A program made the position numbers and the translations under genes. Below the pieces are notes generated by a model. It made no database searches. It had not been told where the DNA came from and saw only the letters and a program-made list of their open reading frames with translations. A stretch of 27,539 nt of DNA. Source: a virus. Of this stretch, positions 21,007 to 27,539 are shown piece by piece. The stretch is from positions 1 to 27,539 of the IMG/VR virus record IMGVR_UViG_3300030102_001242; one strand, given 5' to 3'. The stretch's first letter is position 1. Every line of letters starts with the position of its first letter.

Positions 21007-22538
21007 TAATTTTGTCCTGATCGACGGTCTGCCATACCTTGAACATTTTGCTCATACCGTTCCTGAAGTCTGTCCATAAATCTAAAGCCCGGCTCTCTTC
21101 TATACAACACTGGCTCTTTAGGTTTGTCTTCCTTTTTCTTTTTAGGGGCGGTTATAAACTCGTCTTCTTCAAGCTCTTTCATAACTTGAGTTAGAGACAT
21201 TTGACCTTTTTGGTAGGCGTACTCCTCCATAATTTCTGCTTGGTCTTCTTCACTGTACTCTGTAAAACGTGCGTTTTCTTCTTCAGTAATTGTTATAGCA
21301 GGTGCTTGTGAAGGATCAACAGACGCAATAATAGCTAAGTTTGCTCGTCGGTTTTCTTCAATTAAATCAAACCTAGCGTCATCAATGTACTTTGCTTGCT
21401 CTTCAGGAGCTAGTTTGTCAAACTCCTCGTTTTGTTCAGCAGCAAGCGTTTCTGCTAAATCTCTTGACTGTTTTTCTGTAGGTCTATAACTGTCAATACT
21501 TATTTTAGCATCCCTAATAACTCTTTCGTCGCCTGCTTTACGGGCAGCGTTAGCGTCAAACCCTGCGTCGCTGATCCTAGTTTTTGTATCGTAAATTTGG
21601 TCACGGAGATTTTTTTCCATTGCTGCTGCTTGGCTTTTTGTACCTACGTCAGTCCACTTTTCTCCGTCCCAGTGCTTTTCAACAAACTCTTCGTAGGTCT
21701 GATTCAAACCTGTTAAAGCAGAAGTGTCGTAACCTTCTATACTACTTATCTGATCTTTAAAACTTTTAATTTCTGGGGCTTGTTTAACAGCAATACTACG
21801 ATCTTCAAGCTCTCGTCTTTCGTTGTAGTTGCTTACTTCTTGAGCGAGGTAATCTTGAGCTTGTTCTGTGATAGCAGCAGGAGCATCTTTAATAGCTGCT
21901 GCCATGTTTTCTTCTCTTCCAGTTCTAATTGCAGCAAGTATTTTTGGTCTGTTACTAGCTAACCACTCTCTTGCTTGAATTTCCTCTTGTGCTGCTTGAG
22001 CTTCGCTTAAAGCCAGCCTACGGCTTTGGTAACCTTCGTTAATTAAAGTATCGCTAGACAACAACTCATTACGTTGTTTTGTCAGCGCAGAAACTTGTGT
22101 ATTAAACTGGGCTTCAACTTGTTGTTCTGTGAAGGTTGGATTTTTAGTCCTGATTGCCGCCTTCATAGCTTCTTTGTTTTCTAGTCGTCCATCAATACCC
22201 ATAACTGTATTGATAGAGTTTCTAGTTGAAATCTGTTTGGTTTCAGGAATCAACCCCTGCAACTTATTTATTTGAGATTGAATTTGAGCAGCCGTGTTTA
22301 CGTTTTTAGCTTGCCCTAATTGATCCGTAAGTTGATTGATTGTGTTCTGCAGTTCCTGAGTGTTGCCTGCTTGTGCAAACGAAACGCCTTGGTTGCCTAA
22401 AGTAGCAGCACCTTGAATAGCCTGTAGCTCACGCTCCTCTTTACGTCTTTCAGCAATACGGTCACCTAACTCAAACAATCCCTGTTGAAACTGCGGGTTG
22501 GTTAAACCTTGTATAAGTCCTTGTCCAAATCTAGCCAT
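21006..22538 (-). CDS. Coiled-coil internal virion protein candidate
   Basis: This 510-aa protein is almost entirely helical, Gln/Glu/Ala-rich, with clear coiled-coil stretches such as ELQNTINQLTDQLGQAKNVNTAAQIQSQINKLQ and a highly acidic region towards the end (ITEEENARFTEYSEEDQAEIMEEYAYQ). The C-terminus is basic. It lies between two other large virion genes and resembles T7 gp15-like core proteins in character, though not by a specific motif. No enzyme site is visible. The stop overlaps the next ATG. Confidence 0.6.
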   Translation of the reverse strand: MARFGQGLIQGLTNPQFQQGLFELGDRIAERRKEERELQAIQGAATLGNQGVSFAQAGNTQELQNTINQLTDQLGQAKNVNTAAQIQSQINKLQGLIPETKQISTRNSINTVMGIDGRLENKEAMKAAIRTKNPTFTEQQVEAQFNTQVSALTKQRNELLSSDTLINEGYQSRRLALSEAQAAQEEIQAREWLASNRPKILAAIRTGREENMAAAIKDAPAAITEQAQDYLAQEVSNYNERRELEDRSIAVKQAPEIKSFKDQISSIEGYDTSALTGLNQTYEEFVEKHWDGEKWTDVGTKSQAAAMEKNLRDQIYDTKTRISDAGFDANAARKAGDERVIRDAKISIDSYRPTEKQSRDLAETLAAEQNEEFDKLAPEEQAKYIDDARFDLIEENRRANLAIIASVDPSQAPAITITEEENARFTEYSEEDQAEIMEEYAYQKGQMSLTQVMKELEEDEFITAPKKKKEDKPKEPVLYRREPGFRFMDRLQERYEQNVQGMADRRSGQN

Positions 22539-22552
22539 TGTCTTTCTCCAGT

Positions 22553-23809
22553 TTAACCTAATGCCCCACCCAACAAACCTGTACCTGCCGCACCAATCAG
22601 GTTAGCTTGGCCTAAGCCAGAACCCAACAGTGCCTCAAGTCCAGACATCTTAGCTTCACCGAACATACTTGCGCCAGCCAACTGACCACGTTGGGCCAGC
22701 TCAGATGCTGCCAAGCCTTGCTGGAACATGTTGAGAGCTTGCGCCTGCGGGATGTAAGAAGCGCCTAGACCAGATAGGCCCATGCCTTGTTGAACTTGTT
22801 GCAGACCCAGCTGACCAGAGAACAAACCAGAACCAAGACCCAACACTTGTTCTGCCAGCGCAGCCTGTTGCATACGCTCTTGTTGCGCCTGCTGGATTGC
22901 CATAAGAGATGCTTGGTTTTGGGCTTCTGCTTGTGCCTTAGCTAAAGCTAGTTGCTCCGGTGTGCCACCAAACATGGCTGTTTGTACGCCTAAACGTCCT
23001 TGACTAGCGAGACGCTCTTCAAGAGCTAAACGTTGACGCTCTTCTTCAGGAAGCTGTGTTGCTCGTATACGGTTGTATACTGCTGCTTCTCTGTCTCCTG
23101 TACCGCCCGGAATGTTTGCAAGAAGCTGTTGTCCTCTAGTTAAAGCATTTTTCCCGATAGTACGCATCTGAGCAGCACCGGCAGGCTCTTGAACCAGTAA
23201 ACTCTGTCGTGCATCCTCCAACAACCCCTGCTTGAGACGTTGCTCCTGTTCACTTAAATCTATCTGAAGGTTAGGACCAACACCTCCTGCCGTACCTCCA
23301 GTAAAAGCACCGCCACCAGACGTTCCTGCCCCCGTCAATCCTAAGTTTCTAAACGCAGCAAACTCTTGATTAGTTACCACACCGTCGTTGTTTATGTCCA
23401 ACCCTTGACCCATGGCTGCACGTTGATTAGCAACAGCTTGTTCACGAGACACTCCTTGAGTATCCATAATTTGCTGTATACGCTCGTTGTAGCCCATAGT
23501 AGAAAACGTACTAGGTGCAGGCATACCTGCCCCCACTGAGCTACTAGTGTACCTTGAGCCGGGAAACGCCCTGCTTCCTACGCTGACCGTAAACGGACGA
23601 AACGCTGTTTGCTGTAAGCCTGCGGCTGCAATAGGGTCAACACCTGTAAACGCCCTTTCTCCTATGTCGCCTAAGTCTTCATAGGCTTTTGTTACGAGGC
23701 CTAAACCAGCAGCACCCATAGCAGCTTGAGAGGCGTTTTTTACCAAATCGTCCCCTATGTTTGATGCAAAGGTTCCTACGCCTTTTATAAAATCGTCTAA
23801 CTTACTCAT
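22553..23809 (-). CDS. Internal virion protein candidate with EF-hand loop
   Basis: The 418-aa product is Gln/Ala/Gly-rich with hydrophobic Gly-Ala segments near the N-terminus (AAMGAAGLGLV) and at the C-terminus (GLGQANLIGAAGTGLLGGALG), typical of membrane-active ejection proteins such as T7 gp14. Residues 138-149 (DINNDGVVTNQE) form a textbook EF-hand calcium loop: Asp1, Asn3, Asp5, Gly6, Val8, Thr9, Glu12. The Gln-rich middle (QAQAEAQNQASLMAIQQAQQERMQQAALAEQ) is helical. It follows the tail nozzle gene with a 4-nt overlap. The role is inferred from position and composition. Confidence 0.6.
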   Translation of the reverse strand: MSKLDDFIKGVGTFASNIGDDLVKNASQAAMGAAGLGLVTKAYEDLGDIGERAFTGVDPIAAAGLQQTAFRPFTVSVGSRAFPGSRYTSSSVGAGMPAPSTFSTMGYNERIQQIMDTQGVSREQAVANQRAAMGQGLDINNDGVVTNQEFAAFRNLGLTGAGTSGGGAFTGGTAGGVGPNLQIDLSEQEQRLKQGLLEDARQSLLVQEPAGAAQMRTIGKNALTRGQQLLANIPGGTGDREAAVYNRIRATQLPEEERQRLALEERLASQGRLGVQTAMFGGTPEQLALAKAQAEAQNQASLMAIQQAQQERMQQAALAEQVLGLGSGLFSGQLGLQQVQQGMGLSGLGASYIPQAQALNMFQQGLAASELAQRGQLAGASMFGEAKMSGLEALLGSGLGQANLIGAAGTGLLGGALG

Positions 23810-25326
23810 ACTGTTTTACCTATAAGTGCTAATACATTCATTTCCTGTAGGGATATAACGCTACCGTTTACTTCTGTTTGTAAACCTACCGTAACAACCG
23901 ACCCGTTACCTGTACAGTTAAGAGACTTTCGACTAATCAAATCACCTAACGAAAACTCAACAGCCGTGTACTCTGACACGCCGTAAAAACCGGGTGTTGC
24001 AGAACCAACTCTAAACCGTGACGTATTGGCTTGAATTGAAAAGTCGTAAGTCCAACTCAAAATAATGTCCGCGTTGTTGCCGCCAATAATTGTAGGGCGT
24101 ATCTTTTTGAGTAGCTTCAGCTTCGACGGATCACCAAACGTCAAACCCGGACTTGTGTATCGGAAAATGTAAGATGAGTTGTTGTCGTCGAAACCGTCGT
24201 ACTTGCCTATCCCGTCTACAGTACCAATGTAAACGTCACCGTTACGGTCTCTAGCAAAACTCTTAAAGTCAACACTGGGCCACTTAGTTACACGGAACGC
24301 TCCGTTTTCTAACCGACCTCGTAAGTCAAAACAATATATAAGGTTACTGTCAGGTAGACCCAATAAATAAAAATAGTTTTCAGGACTGTACACAGTAGTT
24401 GCTGGGCTAGTCTTAGTTTTTAGCTTTGCAATCAAATCTTGTTTTACATTACGGCTTGCATCTGTTATAGGAAGGGATTTTTCTTGTATAACTCTTCCGA
24501 GGCTTCGTAAACCGTCGTCGCTCAAGAACAATAAATCAGTACCAATATTCTGTACTGTTTTCCTGTCTATGCAACCCACGCCTGATATAGTGTCACTGAT
24601 TGCCATGCTTGCAGGACTGCTTGCTCCTGAGTAAACAATAATGCTGTGTTCGCCAAAAACAACAAGAAAGTCGTTATGTGCAGCTAGTGCAACAATTTTG
24701 TCTGCACCGTTAGGCCAAGCCTTTGATACATCAATATTGCCGCTAGATCCGCTGCTAAAATCATCGCCATCTAAAAGATCAGACCAGTAAATAATCGTAT
24801 CATTAGTTGCATTGCCAGCAACAAATATTCGACCAAACGCGGCTAAAGCCTCGTGAGCATATTGAGCAGAACTTACAGCAGAATGAGCAACAGCACTTAC
24901 TTTAGTCACTGCACCTAAACTATTACTGTACACCAACGGCTCGTAGCCACGCTGAAAGAAATACGCATGATCGTTAAAGTTTACGATCTTCCAATCATTG
25001 GCAGTAATGGTGTATGATCCGGGCGTAGCATCTACCAACGTAGTAGTGCCGGTCATAATCTTGTTGTTACCAGTGCTAAAAATAACCTCGTTGCCAGCAC
25101 TGTCGTAAAACTCGTGGATGTTGTGGATATGATCCGTACCCAACGCCGTCTTGTTGGTCGTAATAACGCTGTTACCCTGACGGGAAGCTAATCGGCCTTG
25201 TCGATCAATAATTGCGTTGTCTGCAACTTCAGCAAAAGACGTGTCCTGTGCTAGAGGAGAATCTTCTGTGTTGATTCCCTGAAACGCAGGAGCAACCAAG
25301 TTAATACTCTGTAACTGTTGTGCCAT
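23806..25326 (-). CDS. Tail nozzle / tubular protein B-like
   Basis: The 506-aa protein is beta-rich with repeated short strands and turn motifs (AEVADNAIIDRQGRLASRQG, VNFNDHAYFFQRGYEPLVY, GRIFVAGNATNDTIIYWSD, DFLVVFGEHSIIVYSG, DLLFLSDDGLRSLG), the beta-propeller style of podovirus tail hub and nozzle proteins such as T7 gp12 and P22 gp10. It would form the distal tube of the short tail. It stands directly after the adaptor gene, as in T7. The family is inferred from order and fold character, not an identified signature. Confidence 0.75.
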   Translation of the reverse strand: MAQQLQSINLVAPAFQGINTEDSPLAQDTSFAEVADNAIIDRQGRLASRQGNSVITTNKTALGTDHIHNIHEFYDSAGNEVIFSTGNNKIMTGTTTLVDATPGSYTITANDWKIVNFNDHAYFFQRGYEPLVYSNSLGAVTKVSAVAHSAVSSAQYAHEALAAFGRIFVAGNATNDTIIYWSDLLDGDDFSSGSSGNIDVSKAWPNGADKIVALAAHNDFLVVFGEHSIIVYSGASSPASMAISDTISGVGCIDRKTVQNIGTDLLFLSDDGLRSLGRVIQEKSLPITDASRNVKQDLIAKLKTKTSPATTVYSPENYFYLLGLPDSNLIYCFDLRGRLENGAFRVTKWPSVDFKSFARDRNGDVYIGTVDGIGKYDGFDDNNSSYIFRYTSPGLTFGDPSKLKLLKKIRPTIIGGNNADIILSWTYDFSIQANTSRFRVGSATPGFYGVSEYTAVEFSLGDLISRKSLNCTGNGSVVTVGLQTEVNGSVISLQEMNVLALIGKTV

Positions 25327-25334
25327 AGTAATTC

Positions 25335-25982
25335 CTACGGTGTGTAAAAAATTGTTTCTTCAGGGTGTTTCTGGGCATCCAATGCAATCGCGTCAGACAA
25401 ATGCTTGTCAGCTATCGCAAAGTACTCAGCAGTAGATGTACCGCCTGTTTCACCACGCTCACGAGCTAACAGAGCAAGTGCCATGTGAATTACAGGACTG
25501 CTAGGTATAGCCAACGTGTCTGCATCAGCACTCAGAGGTACGTTACGCAAAACTATTTTTACTTTTAACGAGTAAACGCCGTCAGGTTTAGGATACACAT
25601 CAATCTGAGTATCGCCGTTAGCGTCTACGCCGTTATAAGTAAAATACTTAGGCGCGCCTGAGACTGGGTTGTTTACAAAGAACTCGTTGTCAAACCACGC
25701 TTGTGTTTGGTACTGTAGCTCACAGTTCGAAGTATCGTTTATAATCCTAAAAACTTTACCTTTGTCACCACTGCCTGTCAGTGAGTAAGTGTAGTCGTCA
25801 GCAGCCGTCGTAATCGTAAGGGTGTTACGCAACGCTGACCAATCCCACGCTGTCTCTACGAGATCCTTTGCGTCGTTTACAAAGTCACCGACCATCTTGC
25901 TGTACGTACTTTCAGATACGTTAGTTACTTCGTCTTCTCGTAAACGTCTGAGTACGTTGTTTACTAAATTTAAGTAAGTCAT
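25335..25982 (-). CDS. Tail adaptor / tubular protein A-like
   Basis: The 215-aa protein begins with a helical YLNLVNNVLRRLREDEVTNVSESTYSKMVGDFVNDAKDLVETAWDWSALR segment, then a beta-rich body with GVDANGDTQIDVYPKP, and a C-terminal helix. This layout is the one I know for podovirus head-to-tail adaptors (T7 gp11-like, P22 gp4-like). It would join the portal ring to the nozzle. It lies 8 nt upstream of the nozzle gene, the expected T7-like order, and its ATG overlaps the stop of the repeat protein (TAATG). Confidence 0.75.
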   Translation of the reverse strand: MTYLNLVNNVLRRLREDEVTNVSESTYSKMVGDFVNDAKDLVETAWDWSALRNTLTITTAADDYTYSLTGSGDKGKVFRIINDTSNCELQYQTQAWFDNEFFVNNPVSGAPKYFTYNGVDANGDTQIDVYPKPDGVYSLKVKIVLRNVPLSADADTLAIPSSPVIHMALALLARERGETGGTSTAEYFAIADKHLSDAIALDAQKHPEETIFYTP

Positions 25983-27418
25983 TATGTCAACATACCTCGA
26001 CTGTTTGCTTGAATTATTCCGGCAAGTTCTTGCATGTAATCTTTTTGTTGGAAAGACAACGGAGTAAGCTGGTACGGCTGGTACGACAGTCCAGTCATAA
26101 AGGGCTGAAACATTGACTTTCTTTTGCTACCAGCACCTGCAGCAGCAGTGGCCCCCATAAGAATGTCGGTTATGTCAGGCCCATCTCCGTCTCCAGTACC
26201 ATCCCCAGTACCATCTCCGGTACCATCCCCAGTACCATCCCCAGTACCATCTCCAGTACCATCCCCAGTACCATCTCCAGTTCCGTCTCCGGTACCATCC
26301 CCAGTACCATCCCCAGTACCATCCCCAGTACCATCTCCAGTTCCGTCTCCGGTACCATCTCCGGTACCGTCTCCAGTACCGTCTCCAGTACCGTCTCCAG
26401 TACCGTCTGTAGTGTCTGTAGTGTCTGTAGTGTCTGTGGTGTCTGTGGTGTCTGTGGTGTCTGTAGTGTCTGTAGTGTCTGTAGTGTCTGTGGTATCAGT
26501 AGTGTCTGTGGTGTCTGTGGTGTCTGTAGTGTCTGTAGTGTCTGTAGTGTCTGTAGTGTCTGTAGTGTCTGTAGTATCTGTAGTATCTGTAGTATCTGTA
26601 GTGTCTGTGGTGTCTGTAGTGTCTGTGGTATCAGTAGTATCTGTAGTATCTGTAGTGTCTGTAGTGTCTGTAGTGTCTGTGGTGTCTGTGGTGTCTGTAG
26701 GTGTCGGATCAAAAATACCGCCAAAAATCCCACCCGAATTAAAGATCCCACCCGGACCAAAGATAACGTCTAAAACTCCTCCAAGATCGTCGGAGGTTAC
26801 TACCGTAGTACCGTCAGGGTCTGGTTCGTCGTCACCTATACCTTGGCAATCAAAGTCGTCAGGGTTTTCTTTACAGTATTCTTCTAAGTACGGTTGATCT
26901 ACGTCGTCAGGAGTACCGGCGTAGTTAGGGTCTATATCAGCAGCTTCTTCAGAGCTAATGTCTCCGCTATCATCTTCGTCGTTTCTAGCTACGTATTCAT
27001 TAGCCCTATCAACCAAAACACTAGGAGCGTTAGGGTTGTTTAGGATTTCATCTATTCTTTGAAGAGCTACGTCGCCAGTTAAACATTCTCCGCCTTGAGT
27101 AGTAAAACCACCTGCTTGATTACACGCTTGCTTGTCTGCTTGGTTTGTCAGACGATCTATAGCGGCTTTTCCTGCAGCCGTTGTAGTTGGTCCTGTTGCC
27201 CCAAGAACAGAGCCAATAACCCCCATCTGGGCCAAAGAGCCTCCACCGATAGTTGATCCCGGAACGGTAGTCGGTCCTGTTAGTTGAGGATTGTCTAAAT
27301 CGTAAGTGCCTATTGCAGCAGGTAATTGATCTTGAGGAACATAGCGAGTAACACCTCCTACATAAACAGGAACAAACGCTCCAGTTCCGGTAAATAATCC
27401 TGTATTTCCAATAGCCAT
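25982..27418 (-). CDS. Asp-rich tandem-repeat virion-associated protein
   Basis: The 478-aa product has a Gly/Thr-rich N-terminus, a two-Cys segment ([15 protein letters not shown]), an EF-hand-type loop at residues 147-158 ([12 protein letters not shown]), an acidic linker, then a repeat domain: one TD plus 32 TTD units (residues 241-338) and 18 GTGD units (339-410). The end is a short Pro/Gln/Tyr-rich tail. The repeats hold an Asp every three or four residues, so calcium or other cation binding, an extended flexible spacer, or a surface-exposed region are plausible. I do not recognise the family. It follows the possible holin gene and precedes the adaptor, pointing to a structural role. Confidence 0.75.
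   Translation of the reverse strand: MAIGNTGLFTGTGAFVPVYVGGVTRYVPQDQLPAAIGTYDLDNPQLTGPTTVPGSTIGGGSLAQMGVIGSVLGATGPTTTAAGKAAIDRLTNQADKQACNQAGGFTTQGGECLTGDVALQRIDEILNNPNAPSVLVDRANEYVARNDEDDSGDISSEEAADIDPNYAGTPDDVDQPYLEEYCKENPDDFDCQGIGDDEPDPDGTTVVTSDDLGGVLDVIFGPGGIFNSGGIFGGIFDPTPTDTTDTTDTTDTTDTTDTTDTTDTTDTTDTTDTTDTTDTTDTTDTTDTTDTTDTTDTTDTTDTTDTTDTTDTTDTTDTTDTTDTTDTTDTTDTTDTTDGTGDGTGDGTGDGTGDGTGDGTGDGTGDGTGDGTGDGTGDGTGDGTGDGTGDGTGDGTGDGTGDGTGDGTGDGDGPDITDILMGATAAAGAGSKRKSMFQPFMTGLSYQPYQLTPLSFQQKDYMQELAGIIQANSRGMLT
26189..26404 (-). repeat. 18 copies of a 12-bp coding repeat (GTGD)
   Basis: Exactly 216 bp code for 18 Gly-Thr-Gly-Asp units. Copies differ only at third codon positions, for example GGG/GGA, GAT/GAC and ACT/ACC, so the amino-acid repeat is perfect. 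Unit length is a multiple of three, so copy-number change by slippage keeps the frame. Confidence 0.95.
26405..26698 (-). repeat. 9-bp coding repeat, 32 copies of TTD
   Basis: 294 bp encode one Thr-Asp followed by 32 Thr-Thr-Asp units. Units vary only synonymously (ACT/ACC/ACA, GAC/GAT). The tract joins the 12-bp repeat directly. Long frames on the opposite strand in this interval are by-products of the repeat. Confidence 0.95.
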
Positions 27419-27419
27419 C

Positions 27420-27539
27420 TTACTTGGCCCTCATCTGCATCAGCTTGTCAGCACCACGTATGCCAAAGCTGGCAGTTACCGCTACGTACAAGAGATACTG
27501 GTAGTACTCAGGCAGCTTGTCTAGCTCGTCAAAAGCTAA
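27420..27539 (-). CDS. Possible holin, C-terminal fragment
   Basis: The window cuts this gene. The visible 39 residues run from the edge to the TAA at 27420-27422 and include FDELDKLPEYYQYLLYVAVT then ASFGIRGADKLMQMRAK. A hydrophobic YLLYVAVTASFGI stretch followed by a basic end resembles the last membrane segment and tail of 3-TM phage holins (GTA-holin type, from memory). Its TAA is 1 nt before the next ATG. If correct, holin and endolysin lie far apart in this genome. The missing N-terminus makes the call tentative. Confidence 0.4.
   Translation of the reverse strand, partial: LAFDELDKLPEYYQYLLYVAVTASFGIRGADKLMQMRAK

Noticed and set aside
26189-26698. Possible CRISPR array
   Set aside because: Units are 9 and 12 bp, contiguous, in frame and without unique spacers.
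26170-26760. Minus-strand alternate frame with QTL/MVLG repeats
   Set aside because: Shifted reading of the same repeat; no ribosome binding site or composition of a real protein.
26124-26897. Long plus-strand frame of PVPS and VVS repeats
   Set aside because: It is the antisense reading of the GTGD/TTD repeat; any repeat with a unit divisible by three gives open frames on both strands.
1-27539. tRNA or rRNA genes, integrase, phage RNA polymerase
   Set aside because: I looked for conserved tRNA arms, tyrosine or serine recombinase motifs and single-subunit RNA polymerase motifs and saw none; a covariance search would be decisive for tRNAs.
1-27539. Joining of the two window ends into a circle
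   Set aside because: The right-end gene would meet an in-frame stop at once, and capsid and fibre genes would be missing, so the window is probably a part of a larger genome.

Overview
The window is part of the genome of a tailed bacteriophage, most likely a podovirus with a T7-like replication module. It carries a large terminase, a portal, a scaffold-like protein, a short-tail adaptor and nozzle pair, three large candidate ejection proteins, a peptidase M15 endolysin, a T7-type primase-helicase, a T7-type family A DNA polymerase, T7-type endonuclease I and a class II ribonucleotide reductase. I see no phage RNA polymerase, integrase, repressor, major capsid protein or tail fibre. The last two probably lie outside the window. 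The class II reductase and the many tiny proteins of a type I associate with cyanophage and pelagiphage genomes suggest a marine phage of a proteobacterium. That is an inference from remembered families, not a database result.

Layout. From about 6.8 kb down to position 1, everything is on the minus strand: a small-terminase candidate with AT-hooks, an unknown gene, endolysin, TerL, a 44-aa membrane protein, the portal, a run of very small basic proteins, a zinc ribbon and the scaffold-like protein. Two strong sigma70 promoters drive this arm (6916-6944 and 1357-1385), and both contain the same ACTTTT-N4-AAAAGT dyad between the -35 and -10 boxes. From 6.85 to 7.73 kb there is a divergent non-coding region. 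It holds three exact DnaA boxes (TTATCCACA), two near matches and three related GGTAACACAG repeats, so it is a strong candidate replication origin. From 7.73 to 18.12 kb all genes are on the plus strand. First come small host-takeover-type genes, including a papain-like protein, zinc ribbons and a stand-alone sigma region 4 HTH. Then come SSB, primase-helicase, polymerase, four consecutive PD-(D/E)XK-type nucleases, a DUF3310 protein and ribonucleotide reductase. From 18.11 to the right end everything is again on the minus strand: a small gene, three large candidate ejection proteins, the tail nozzle and adaptor, a remarkable Asp-rich repeat protein, and the C-terminus of a possible holin.

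How it works together. Host RNA polymerase probably transcribes both arms outward from the central region. Host DnaA may open the origin. SSB, primase-helicase and polymerase copy the DNA, the nucleases recycle or resolve it, and the reductase supplies dNTPs. The minus-strand arms then supply packaging, virion and lysis proteins. The gene packing is very tight: most neighbours overlap by ATGA, TAATG, GTGA or TTGA, and several genes start at GTG or TTG.
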